Origin: Janibacter sp. Soil728 | Lineage (GTDB): Bacteria > Actinomycetota > Actinomycetes > Actinomycetales > Dermatophilaceae | Direction of reading: 5' to 3' | NCBI RefSeq assembly: GCF_001428305.1 | Contig: NZ_LMRZ01000005.1 | Coordinates: 62,001 to 126,000, forward strand | DNA: 64,000 nucleotides | In this document: positions 26,795-37,361 of the stretch, in pieces | Layout: each line of letters starts with the position of its first letter | Numbering within the stretch: the stretch's first letter is position 1 | The notes under the pieces: model-generated | Database searches by the model: none | Seen by the model: only the letters and a program-made list of their open reading frames with translations | What the model was told of the DNA's origin: nothing | Program-made: the position numbers and the translations under genes

Positions 26795-28128
26795 GCGGAC
26801 CAGCAGCAGATGACCTGACCGTGGGCGACGAGATCGACGTCGAGGTGGGACCCGTGGCGCACGGTGGCCACTGCGTGGCTCGTTACGAGGGCAGAGTCCT
26901 CTTCGTCCGGCACTCGCTGCCGGGGGAGCGGGTGCGGGCCAGGATCACCGAAGGGGGCCCCGGTGACAGATTCCTGCGCGCGGACGCGGTCGCCGTCACC
27001 GAGGCCTCGGAGCACCGCGTGGACTCGCGCTGCCCGGTCGCCGGCCCCGGTGGGTGCGGCGGTTGCGACTTCCAGCACGTGGCCACGGGTCACCAGCGTG
27101 ACCTCAAGGCGCGCGTCGTCGCCGAGCAGCTGCAGCGGCTGGCCGGCCTCGAGCGTCAGGTCGTCGTCGAGCCGCTCGACGACGCCGACGGGCTGCGCTA
27201 CCGCACCCGGGTCGAGTTCGCCGTCGGCGACGGCAAGGTCGGGCTGCGTCGCCACCGCAGCCACGACATCGTCCCGCTGACCGGTTGCCCCATCTCGGTC
27301 CCCGGCATCGACGAGGCACTGGCCGAGACGCTCGAGGAGACCGCGCAGGCGAAGGGAGCGCTCACGGGCATCTCTGCCCTGGACGTGGTCGTCCCGTCGG
27401 CCGAGGACGACACGGTCGTCGTGGAGGTCCCGGCGGACGGGCCCACGCCACCCATCACCGTCACCGAGCGCGTCGCCACCCCTGCGGGGGAGCGGGTCAT
27501 GGGCGTGGACGCCCGCGGCTTCTGGCAGGTGCACCGCGATGCCCCCCGTGCCTTCGTCGAGGCGGTCCTCACGGCTGCCGACGTGCAGGAGGGCGAGCGC
27601 GTGCTCGACCTGTACTGCGGCGTCGGCCTCTTCTCCGTCCCGCTCGCCGAGGCGGCCGGGTCGGACGGTCAGCTCGTGGCCATCGAGTCCGACCGTCGGG
27701 CGGTCGACCACCTGCGCGACAACCTCGCCGCGACGCCGCAGGCGCTCGTCGTCCCCGGTCGTGTCGACGACCTCTTCGGCATCGCCCGCAAGGGACCCAA
27801 GGGCTCGAAGGGGGGTCGCAACGGTCGCGGCCGTACCCGCGGGCGGACGGCACGCTCCGACCTGCTGCCGCCCAGCGCCGATGTCGTCGTCCTGGACCCG
27901 CCCCGCACCGGGGCTGGCCGCGAGATCGTCGGGGCGCTCGCCTCCCTTCGTCCTCGTCGTCTCGTGTACGTCGCCTGCGACCCGGCAGCGCTGGCCCGAG
28001 ACACCGCCTACCTGGCCGACCTCGGGTTCGCGATGACCGGCCTGCGGGCCTTCGACGCCTTCCCCATGACCCATCACGTCGAGTGCGTGGCGACCTTCGA
28101 GGCGAAGGGGGAGACCCTCACCCCGTGA
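26791..28128 (+). CDS. TRAM-domain class I RNA methyltransferase (RlmD/RlmC/TrmA-like)
   Basis: A 445-residue 5-methyluridine-type methyltransferase. An N-terminal TRAM domain (residues ~8-65) is followed by a cysteine-rich region, CPVAGPGGCGGCDFQH (~82-97), that matches the [4Fe-4S] ligands of RumA-type enzymes. The SAM motif is LDLYCGVGLFSVPLAEA; the catalytic motif is VLDPPRTGAG plus VYVACDPAALARD with the nucleophilic cysteine (~396). The C terminus carries HHVECVATFE with the general base. The likely product is m5U in 23S rRNA or tRNA. A glycine/lysine/arginine-rich insertion (about residues 331-355) lies before the catalytic motif. It overlaps the permease stop by four bases. Confidence 0.92.
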   Translation: MSGPAADDLTVGDEIDVEVGPVAHGGHCVARYEGRVLFVRHSLPGERVRARITEGGPGDRFLRADAVAVTEASEHRVDSRCPVAGPGGCGGCDFQHVATGHQRDLKARVVAEQLQRLAGLERQVVVEPLDDADGLRYRTRVEFAVGDGKVGLRRHRSHDIVPLTGCPISVPGIDEALAETLEETAQAKGALTGISALDVVVPSAEDDTVVVEVPADGPTPPITVTERVATPAGERVMGVDARGFWQVHRDAPRAFVEAVLTAADVQEGERVLDLYCGVGLFSVPLAEAAGSDGQLVAIESDRRAVDHLRDNLAATPQALVVPGRVDDLFGIARKGPKGSKGGRNGRGRTRGRTARSDLLPPSADVVVLDPPRTGAGREIVGALASLRPRRLVYVACDPAALARDTAYLADLGFAMTGLRAFDAFPMTHHVECVATFEAKGETLTP

Positions 28129-28193
28129 CGGTTGGGCGGTTTTGGGGAAGAGTGGGAGCGAGCGGGCCGACGGATCGGTGTCCACGGCCCTGT

Positions 28194-28220
28194 GATAGTT
28201 TTATCTTGACGTCAAGATAA
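28194..28220 (+). promoter_or_regulatory. acnA promoter with perfect 20-bp palindrome
   Basis: TTATCTTGACGTCAAGATAA at 28201-28220 is a perfect palindrome. Just upstream, TGTGATAGT at 28191-28199 resembles an extended -10 box, which would put the palindrome over the transcription start as a repressor operator would lie. The binding protein is not identified. The start codon itself has GAGGAG at 28229-28234. Confidence 0.65.
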
Positions 28221-28240
28221 CTACGACAGAGGAGTCGACT

Positions 28241-31042
<2,802 letters not shown>

Positions 31043-31050
31043 CGTCCGAC

Positions 31051-31084
31051 CCTTCGAGACGCTTGCTGCGCAAGCTCCTCAGGG
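31051..31084. repeat. Interspersed hairpin element, copy B
   Basis: CCTTCGAGACG, stem GCTTGC-TGC-GCAAGC, then CTCCTCAGGG. It lies directly after acnA and runs into the tandem repeat array. Confidence 0.75.
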
Positions 31085-31156
31085 AACGTGAGGGACCCTC
31101 GGGGAACGTGATCGATCCTCAGGGAACGTGAGGGGTCCTCAGGGAACGTGAGGAAG
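31077..31156. repeat. Four exact-length 20-bp tandem repeats
   Basis: Units at 31077, 31097, 31117 and 31137 share CCTCAGGGAACGTGA (unit 2 has CCTCGGGG). In units 1, 3 and 4, CCTCA pairs with TGAGG around a 7-nt loop, so each unit is itself a small hairpin. The array leads straight into the acnA terminator. Confidence 0.9.
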
Positions 31157-31184
31157 GGGGTCGCCCGGTTGGGCGGCCCCCTTC
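31153..31184 (+). terminator. acnA terminator
   Basis: GAAGGGGGTCGCCC pairs with GGGCGGCCCCCTTC with one G-T wobble and a GGTT loop. The outer arms are part of the repeated GACGAAGGGG-type motif. Confidence 0.85.
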
Positions 31185-31204
31185 GTCATGTCGCCGGAAC
31201 GGCG

Positions 31205-31225
31205 TACACTCGAACACATGTTCGA
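31205..31225 (+). promoter_or_regulatory. LexA (SOS) box overlapping promoter and start codon
   Basis: TCGAACACATGTTCGA at 31210-31225 is a perfect match to the actinobacterial LexA consensus TCGAAC-N4-GTTCGA. TACACT at 31205-31210 is a -10 box 7 nt before the ATG at 31218, so the operator covers the -10 edge, the inferred transcription start and the first codons. Confidence 0.85.
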
Positions 31226-31661
31226 TCACACGGCGGCTCCTCCGGTACGGACGGCGCTGCCAGGGTCGCCCGGGGCGCGTACCGCTGCCGGGAGGGCGGC
31301 AGGAGGACCTCCGGGGTGGCCGGACCGCGTCCCACCGCCCAGCGTGCGCAACTGGCAGGCAGCGGCTGTCTCGTGGCTGCTCGACCTGTGTCCACCCGAC
31401 TACCGCGGGCACGCCGTGCTGCGCCGCCACCCGGCAGCGCTGGCCTGGCTGACCGAGCAGCACGTCGCCGCGCAGGTCGAGGCGATGCGGCAGGCCTATC
31501 GCACGGTGCGGGTCGACCTGGCCGAGTCCCTGCCCGACGGGACGCTCGACGCGCTGCTCGTCTGCCTCGAGCACGAAGGGCTGCGGTTGCGGGCCGCTCA
31601 GCGCGCCATCGTGCTCATCCGTGAGGCGATGGACGGGAGCATCTTCGTCGAGCGGTTGTGA
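31218..31661 (+). CDS. Conserved hypothetical protein, predicted LexA-regulated
   Basis: A 147-residue soluble protein with no recognised catalytic motif. The first 45 residues are Ala/Gly/Pro-rich and probably disordered. The remainder is helical: VRNWQAAAVSWLLDLCPPDYR, HPAALAWLTEQHVAAQVEAM and a C-terminal helix pair ending in IREAMDGSIFVERL. Homologues with the same DLCPPDYR core are, to my knowledge, common uncharacterised actinobacterial proteins. The ATG at 31218 is placed inside a perfect LexA box and 7 nt after a TACACT -10 box, so a leaderless, DNA-damage-inducible transcript is predicted. It lies between acnA and dxs on the same strand but has its own promoter. Confidence 0.85.
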   Translation: MFDHTAAPPVRTALPGSPGARTAAGRAAGGPPGWPDRVPPPSVRNWQAAAVSWLLDLCPPDYRGHAVLRRHPAALAWLTEQHVAAQVEAMRQAYRTVRVDLAESLPDGTLDALLVCLEHEGLRLRAAQRAIVLIREAMDGSIFVERL

Positions 31662-31711
31662 CGCGCGGTGAGTGCGGGCAGGGTCACAGCCACTTCCCAG
31701 TACGTGAGACG

Positions 31712-31717
31712 TAGACT
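31712..31717 (+). promoter_or_regulatory. Candidate -10 box (TAGACT) for dxs
   Basis: TAGACT in the 90-bp gap before dxs gives a leader of about 30 nt with GGAAGGA at 31737-31743 as ribosome binding site. Confidence 0.35.
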
Positions 31718-31751
31718 CGTGCGGTCCCCGACCCCCGGAAGGAACGCCAGC

Positions 31752-33614
31752 GTGGCAGTCCTCGAGACGATCACCTCTCCCGCCGACCTCAAGCGACTCC
31801 CCGCGGAGCAGCTCGAGACCTTGGCGCAGGAGATCCGAACCTTTCTCGTCGCGGAGGTCTCGCGCAGTGGGGGACACCTCGGACCCAACCTCGGGGTCGT
31901 CGAGCTGACCATCGCGATCCACCGGGTCTTCGACTCGCCGAGCGACACCGTCGTCTTCGACACCGGCCACCAGTCCTACGTGCACAAGCTGCTCACGGGA
32001 CGCCAGGACTTCAGCGGGCTGCGCACCCGCGGCGGGCTGTCCGGGTACCCGAGCCGCGCCGAGTCCCCGCACGACGTGGTCGAGAACAGCCACGCCTCGA
32101 CCTCCCTGTCGTGGGCAGAGGGCATCGCCACCGGTTATCGCCTGCGTGGCGAGGAGCGCCACGCGGTCGCGGTCATCGGTGACGGCGCGCTGACCGGCGG
32201 CATGGCCTGGGAGGCGCTGAACAACATCGCCGCCCGCAAGGACCTCCCGCTCGTCGTGGTGGTCAACGACAACGAGCGTTCCTACGCCCCGACGATCGGC
32301 GGGCTCGCCGACCACCTCGCGATGCTGCGCACCAACCGCCAGTACGAGCAGGTCCTCGACTGGGGCAAGGACAAGCTCCACCGCACGCCCGTCGTCGGGC
32401 GGGCGGCCTACCAGGCCTTCCACTCGATGAAGAAGGGCGCCAAGGACTTCTGGGCGCCGCAGGGGATGTTCGAGGACCTGGGCATCAAGTACCTGGGTCC
32501 GGTCGACGGGCACGACGAGGCGAGCGTCGAGCAGGCCCTGCGCCGCGCGCGGGCCTTCGGTGGGCCGGTCCTCGTGCATGTCATCACGCAGAAGGGGCGT
32601 GGTTACGAGCACGCCTACAACAACGTGGCCGACCAGTTCCACGCCGTCGGCAAGATCAACCCGGAGACCGGTCTGCCCCTGGAGATCTCCGGACGCTCGT
32701 GGACCGACGAGTTCGGTGACGAGATGCTCCGTCTGGGCGCGCAGCGGCCCGACATCGTCGCGATCACCGCGGCGATGATGATGCCGGTGGGCCTGCAGCC
32801 CTTCGCCGAGGCGTACCCCGACCGGATCTTCGACGTCGGTATCGCCGAGCAGCACGCGACGACGATGGCCGCCGGTCTGGCCTTCGCCGGCATGCACCCG
32901 GTCGTCGCGATCTACGCGACCTTCTTGAACCGTGCCTTCGACCAGCTGCTCATGGACTGCGCGATGCACAAGGCGGGCGTGACCTTCGTCCTCGACCGCT
33001 CCGGCGTCACCGGTCCTGATGGCGCCAGTCACCACGGCATGTGGGACATGTCCCTCGTCTCCTTGGTCCCGGGCCTGCGGCTGGCCGCACCCCGCGACGG
33101 GCAGCAGATCCGTCTCGCCGTGCGTGAGGCGGCCGACGTCGACGACGCACCGACCGTCATCCGTTTCCCGAAGGGGAGCGTCGGTGACCCCATCGAGGCC
33201 ACGGCGACCATCGACGGTCTCGACGTGCTCTCCGGGGACCCTGCCGTCGACCCCGAGGTCCTCCTCGTCGCCATCGGTTCCATGGCCGGGACCGCGGCGA
33301 CCGTCGCGGAGAAGCTTGCTGCAGAGGGCCACTCGACCCTGGTCGTGGATCCCCGGTGGGTCCTGCCCGTGCCGACCGCGCTCGTCGACCTCGCCCGCCG
33401 CGCCGGTCGGGTCGCCGTCATCGAGGACAACAATGTCGCCGGCGGGGTGGGTGCCGAGGTCGCGCGCGCCCTCGACGAGGCCGGTCTGGCCGTGCCCGTG
33501 CACCGCTTCGGCCTGCCCAAGGAGTTCCTCGACCACGCCTCCCGAGCCCAGGTGCTCGAGACTGTGGGCCTGACTCCCGACCCGATCGTGGAGCGGTTGC
33601 GCACCCACCTCTGA
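31752..33614 (+). CDS. dxs: 1-deoxy-D-xylulose-5-phosphate synthase
   Basis: A 620-residue thiamine-diphosphate enzyme that condenses pyruvate and glyceraldehyde-3-phosphate, the first step of the MEP isoprenoid pathway. The N-terminal [15 protein letters not shown] and [13 protein letters not shown] motifs are followed by the ThDP-binding [16 protein letters not shown] (from ~143), the transketolase-type [16 protein letters not shown] (~360) and a conserved C-terminal domain. The GTG at 31752 begins at the family's usual AVLETI start; in-frame sequence upstream is not conserved. It precedes the ABC operon without an obvious terminator (177-bp gap). Confidence 0.97.
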   Translation: MAVLETITSPADLKRLPAEQLETLAQEIRTFLVAEVSRSGGHLGPNLGVVELTIAIHRVFDSPSDTVVFDTGHQSYVHKLLTGRQDFSGLRTRGGLSGYPSRAESPHDVVENSHASTSLSWAEGIATGYRLRGEERHAVAVIGDGALTGGMAWEALNNIAARKDLPLVVVVNDNERSYAPTIGGLADHLAMLRTNRQYEQVLDWGKDKLHRTPVVGRAAYQAFHSMKKGAKDFWAPQGMFEDLGIKYLGPVDGHDEASVEQALRRARAFGGPVLVHVITQKGRGYEHAYNNVADQFHAVGKINPETGLPLEISGRSWTDEFGDEMLRLGAQRPDIVAITAAMMMPVGLQPFAEAYPDRIFDVGIAEQHATTMAAGLAFAGMHPVVAIYATFLNRAFDQLLMDCAMHKAGVTFVLDRSGVTGPDGASHHGMWDMSLVSLVPGLRLAAPRDGQQIRLAVREAADVDDAPTVIRFPKGSVGDPIEATATIDGLDVLSGDPAVDPEVLLVAIGSMAGTAATVAEKLAAEGHSTLVVDPRWVLPVPTALVDLARRAGRVAVIEDNNVAGGVGAEVARALDEAGLAVPVHRFGLPKEFLDHASRAQVLETVGLTPDPIVERLRTHL

Positions 33615-33710
33615 GGCGCGCTGCCACCCCCTTCTCCGCGTGTCGTCGCAGGACATGAGGGCCGGGCGAATGTGTCTCGACCATCCACACCGGCGGGAGC
33701 CTTGCCCCGA

Positions 33711-33739
33711 TTGACTCTGCCCATCGGTTGAGCGTCAAC
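33711..33739 (+). promoter_or_regulatory. Possible promoter/operator before the ABC operon
   Basis: TTGACT at 33711-33716 is a good -35 hexamer but the -10 is unclear. An inverted repeat GTTGA-GCG-TCAAC (33727-33739) follows and could be an operator. Nothing else is seen in the 177-bp gap 33615-33791. Confidence 0.3.
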
Positions 33740-33791
33740 GGTTCTCGTTGCAGCAAAGGCGCGAGCGCTCACCGCAGGTGGAGGAACGCTC

Positions 33792-34994
33792 ATGTCCAAC
33801 TCGTGGAAGCTCGCCCTGGCGAGCATCGCTGTCACTGCAACCGTCGCCGCGTGCGGCACCCCGGGCGGGGCCGGCGACTCCGGCGCCTCGGGTGACGCGG
33901 GCGAGGGCCCGGTCAAGGTCGGTCTCGTCTACAGCAAGTCCGGTCCGCTCGCCACGTACGGCGCCCAGTACAAGGCCGCCTTCGACGTCGGTCTGGACTA
34001 CGCGACCGACGGAACGGGCGAGGTCGACGGTCGCACGATCGAGATCACCGAGAAGGACGACGCGGGAGACCCGGCCAAGGCCGTCGCCGCCGCGACCGAC
34101 CTCATCGGACAGGACACCAAGATCCTCGCCGGATCGACCGCGTCGGGCGTCGCCCTGCAGGTCGCCCCGCTCGCGCAGGACAACAAGGTGCTCTTCATCT
34201 CCGGCCCGGCCGCCGTCGACGGCATCACCGGCGCCAACGACTACACCTTCCGCTCGGGTCGACAGACCTACCAGGACGTCGCGACCGCGGGCACCATGCT
34301 CGGCGACGTCAAGGGCAAGAAGGTCACCGTCCTCGCGCAGGACAGCGCCTTCGGCAAGGCCAATGTCGACGCGGTCAAGGCGGTGCTGGGTGACAAGGGC
34401 GCCACGGTCACCGCGATCGAGGCTCCGGCGGCAGCGAAGGACTTCACCCCCTTCGCCACCAAGATCAAGAGCGGCTCCCCGGACCTGCTCTTCGTCGCCT
34501 GGGCGGGGGACAACGCGACCTCGATGTGGAGCACGCTCTCCCAGCAGGGTGTCTTCGACGAGACCAAGGTCGTCACCGGCCTGGACATCAAGCCCACGCA
34601 CAAGCTCTTCGGTGAGGCCAGCACCAAGATCGACTTCCTGTCGCACTTCTTCGCCGGCGCGGCTGACAACCCTGCGTACACGGCGCTCGAGGACGGCCTG
34701 AAGAAGAAGGGTGACGAGGTCGACCTCTTCAGCAACGACGGCTTCGTCGCCGCGCAGATGGTCGTCCGGGCCGTCAAGGAGGGTGGCAACGACCCCGACA
34801 AGATGGTCAGCGCCCTCGAGGGTTGGACATTCGAAGGCCCCAAGGGCGACATGGAGATCCGCGCCGAGGACCACGCCATGCTCCAGCCGATGTTCACCGT
34901 CTCGCTGAAGAAGGACGGCACGAACTACGTGCCGGTCCTGGGCAAGACCATCGACGCCGCCGAGGTGGCCCCGCCCCTCGCCGAGTCCAAGTGA
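33792..34994 (+). CDS. ABC transporter substrate-binding lipoprotein, branched-chain amino-acid (LivK) type
   Basis: A 400-residue extracellular lipoprotein. A short hydrophobic signal ends in the lipobox-like TVAAC with Cys21, followed by a Gly/Ser/Asp-rich tether. The mature part is a Peripla_BP_6 fold (VKVGLVYSKSGPLATYGAQ, then TKILAGSTASGVALQVAPLA and GKKVTVLAQDSAFGKANVD). It captures the solute for the permease encoded next; branched-chain amino acids are the family default, but amides or other small acids are possible. GAGGAA precedes the ATG. The stop overlaps the first ATPase start (GTGA), giving a five-gene coupled operon. Confidence 0.92.
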   Translation: MSNSWKLALASIAVTATVAACGTPGGAGDSGASGDAGEGPVKVGLVYSKSGPLATYGAQYKAAFDVGLDYATDGTGEVDGRTIEITEKDDAGDPAKAVAAATDLIGQDTKILAGSTASGVALQVAPLAQDNKVLFISGPAAVDGITGANDYTFRSGRQTYQDVATAGTMLGDVKGKKVTVLAQDSAFGKANVDAVKAVLGDKGATVTAIEAPAAAKDFTPFATKIKSGSPDLLFVAWAGDNATSMWSTLSQQGVFDETKVVTGLDIKPTHKLFGEASTKIDFLSHFFAGAADNPAYTALEDGLKKKGDEVDLFSNDGFVAAQMVVRAVKEGGNDPDKMVSALEGWTFEGPKGDMEIRAEDHAMLQPMFTVSLKKDGTNYVPVLGKTIDAAEVAPPLAESK

Positions 34995-35725
34995 TCGCCG
35001 CCACCGGGATCGGGTGGCGCATCGGTGGAGCACGCATCCTCGAGGACATCTCGCTCGAGGTCGGGACCGGTGAGCTGCTCGGCATCATCGGACCCAACGG
35101 TGCGGGCAAGTCCTCACTCGTCAACATCCTCTCCGGGGTGACCCGGCCGACCACCGGCCGGGTCACCCTGGGGGAGGCGGACGTGACGAGGATGAGCTCG
35201 ACCCGCCGCGCCCACCGCGGCCTGGCCCGGTCCTTCCAGACCTCGGCCCTCTTCGACGGGCTCACCGCCAGGGAAAACGTCCGGCTGGCCATCCAGGCCA
35301 CCGGCTCGGCCCCCTTCTCGCCCTTCCACCCCGCGAGCGCCACGGGTACCGAGAGCATCGACCCACTCCTGGAACGGGTGCGGATGCCGGGCAAGGGGGA
35401 GACCCTCGCGCGGGACCTCTCGCACGGCGACCGGCGCAAGCTGGAGCTGGCGATGTCACTCGCCTCGGACCCCACGGTCCTCCTGCTCGACGAGCCGATG
35501 GCCGGAGTCTCGGCCGAGGACGTCGACGGGCTCACCGAGATCATCGGCGAGGTCAGGGACGAAGGGGTGTCCGTCGCCATGGTCGAGCACCACATGCACG
35601 TGGTGCTCGGCCTGGCCGACCGGGTCGCAGTCCTCCACCACGGGCAGCTCCTGGCGATCGGGAGCCCGACCGAGGTCACCTCTGACGAACGCGTGCAACA
35701 GGCCTATCTGGGAGAAGCGCTGTGA
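34991..35725 (+). CDS. livG: ABC transporter ATP-binding protein (LivG type)
   Basis: A 244-residue ATPase. Walker A is GPNGAGKSS (residues ~36-44), the Q-loop lies in GLARSFQTSALFDGLTARENV, the signature is the variant LSHGDRRKLELAM, and Walker B is TVLLLDEPMAGVS, with the switch histidine in VEHHMHVV. The LSHGD variant and the GLARSFQ stretch are LivG hallmarks. The GTG start overlaps the stop of the binding-protein gene. It should pair with the LivF-type ATPase encoded next to power the LivHM channel. Confidence 0.92.
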   Translation: MIAATGIGWRIGGARILEDISLEVGTGELLGIIGPNGAGKSSLVNILSGVTRPTTGRVTLGEADVTRMSSTRRAHRGLARSFQTSALFDGLTARENVRLAIQATGSAPFSPFHPASATGTESIDPLLERVRMPGKGETLARDLSHGDRRKLELAMSLASDPTVLLLDEPMAGVSAEDVDGLTEIIGEVRDEGVSVAMVEHHMHVVLGLADRVAVLHHGQLLAIGSPTEVTSDERVQQAYLGEAL

Positions 35726-36480
35726 ACGACGAGACCAGCGCACCGCCGGTGGAGACCACACGGAGCCCCGCACCCGTGCTCACGGTCGACGACCTGCACG
35801 TGCGCTACGGCGGCTCGCACATCCTCCAGGGGGTCTCCTTCGAGGTACCAGCGACCGGCGTCACCGCACTGCTCGGGCGCAACGGCGTCGGCAAGACGAC
35901 GACGCTCAAGTCACTCATCGGTCTGGCCCCCCGCACCGGGCGCATCGTGCTCGACGGTGAGGAGATCCAGACCCGGACCACGACCCGCATCGTGCGGGAG
36001 GGCATCGGCTACGTCCCCGAGGACCGTGAGGTCTTCGGGGGGTTGACCGTCGAGGAGAACCTGCGCCTCGTCGACCCGAGCACCGGGACCGACGCGCCCA
36101 TCGTCCAGAAGCTCTTCCCGGACCTCGTGACCCGTCGGGCGCAGCGCGCCGGCACCCTCTCCGGGGGTCAGCAGCAGATGGTCGCGCTCGCGCGGGTGCT
36201 GCTGCGGGACAACCGTCTGCTCCTCATCGACGAGCCGACCAAGGGCCTGGCGCCCAAGCTCGTGACCGAGGTGGCGGATGTTCTCGCCGAGGTGGCCGAG
36301 GCGACCCCGATCCTGCTCGTCGAGCAGAACCTGCCCCTCGTGCGCCGCATCGCCGACACCGTCATCGTCCTCGATGCCGGACAGGTCGTGCACGCAGGCT
36401 CGGCAGCCGACCTGATCGCGGACCAGGAGCTGACCCGTGAGCTCCTCGGCGTCGCGATGCGACGGGACGGTGCCGCATGA
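35722..36480 (+). CDS. livF: ABC transporter ATP-binding protein (LivF type)
   Basis: A 252-residue ATPase with an N-terminal extension of about 20 residues. Walker A is GRNGVGKTT (~52-60), followed by GIGYVPEDREVFGGLTVEENL, the signature LSGGQQQMVALARVLL, Walker B LLLIDEPTKGLAP, and the H-loop region LLVEQNLPLVRRIAD in which glutamine replaces the usual histidine, as is normal for LivF. The GTG start overlaps the livG stop and its stop overlaps livH (ATGA), so the whole set is translationally coupled. Confidence 0.92.
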   Translation: MNDETSAPPVETTRSPAPVLTVDDLHVRYGGSHILQGVSFEVPATGVTALLGRNGVGKTTTLKSLIGLAPRTGRIVLDGEEIQTRTTTRIVREGIGYVPEDREVFGGLTVEENLRLVDPSTGTDAPIVQKLFPDLVTRRAQRAGTLSGGQQQMVALARVLLRDNRLLLIDEPTKGLAPKLVTEVADVLAEVAEATPILLVEQNLPLVRRIADTVIVLDAGQVVHAGSAADLIADQELTRELLGVAMRRDGAA

Positions 36481-37361
36481 GCGAGCTCATCCTGATCCTC
36501 GCCACCGGGCTCGGCCTCGGTGCGCTCTACTTCCTCGCCGCGAGCGGCCTGAGCCTCATCTACGGACTCATGGGCGTGCTGAACTTCGCCCACAGCGCCT
36601 TCATGATGCTCGGTGCCTATGCCGGCTGGGAGACGATGCAACGGCTGCCGGATGGGATGTCCGTCGGCGTCCGGCTCGTCCTCGCGGTCGTCGTGGCACT
36701 CGTCGTCGGGGCCCTCATCGGGGCGGTCGTCGAGGTCTGCCTCATCCGGCCGCTCTACAAGCACCACATCCAGCAGGTGCTGGTGACCGTCGGCCTCTCG
36801 CTCGCGGCGGTCGCCGTGGCCCAAGCGGTGTGGTCCGCCGACCCCAAGCCGGTGCAGAAGCCGACCTGGATGGCGTCGACGACCGACATCGGTGGAGCCC
36901 ACCTGCCCAACGACCGACTGCTCTTCGTCGTCGTCGCGCTCCTCGTCTTCGCCGGACTGATGGCCCTGCTGCGCTACACGCGCCTGGGTCTGATCATCCG
37001 GGCCGGGGTGGAGAACCGCACGATGGTCGAGGCGCTCGGCATCAACGTGCAGGGCACCTTCACCATCGTCTTCGCCATGGGTGGCGCCGCAGCGGCGCTC
37101 GCGGGAGTCCTGTACTCGCAGTACGCCGGGTCGGTCTCGCCGGCCCAGGGCGGGTCACTGCTCATCTACGCCTTCATCGTCGTCGTCATCGGCGGTATGG
37201 GGTCGCTCCCCGGCACCGCGGTGGCAGCCGTCGCCGTCGGGCTCGTGCAGCAGATGGCGAACTACTACGCCGCCAGCGGGGTGGGCGACCTGTCGGTCGT
37301 CCTGCTCCTGGCCGTCGTCCTGCTCGTTCGGCCCGCATCCATGAAGGGTGGTCACGCATGA
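36477..37361 (+). CDS. livH: Branched-chain amino-acid-type ABC permease (LivH)
   Basis: A 294-residue permease with about eight membrane helices. It opens with the LivH signature GLGLGALYFLAASGLSLIYG and LMGVLNFAHSAFMMLGAY. A conserved cytoplasmic EAA-like loop reads TRLGLIIRAGVENRTMVEALG (~165-185), the ATPase contact. It forms the membrane channel with LivM, encoded four bases overlapping downstream. Confidence 0.93.
   Translation: MSELILILATGLGLGALYFLAASGLSLIYGLMGVLNFAHSAFMMLGAYAGWETMQRLPDGMSVGVRLVLAVVVALVVGALIGAVVEVCLIRPLYKHHIQQVLVTVGLSLAAVAVAQAVWSADPKPVQKPTWMASTTDIGGAHLPNDRLLFVVVALLVFAGLMALLRYTRLGLIIRAGVENRTMVEALGINVQGTFTIVFAMGGAAAALAGVLYSQYAGSVSPAQGGSLLIYAFIVVVIGGMGSLPGTAVAAVAVGLVQQMANYYAASGVGDLSVVLLLAVVLLVRPASMKGGHA

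Noticed and set aside
31077-31156. Possible CRISPR array
   Set aside because: The 20-bp units are contiguous with no spacers and no cas genes are nearby.
31119-33656. Minus-strand frame opposite dxs
   Set aside because: Shadow of dxs; it also runs across the tandem repeat and the LexA-box gene.
34991-35725. Defective ATPase because the signature reads LSHGD rather than LSGGQ
   Set aside because: LSHGD-type signatures are normal in LivG proteins and the other motifs are intact.
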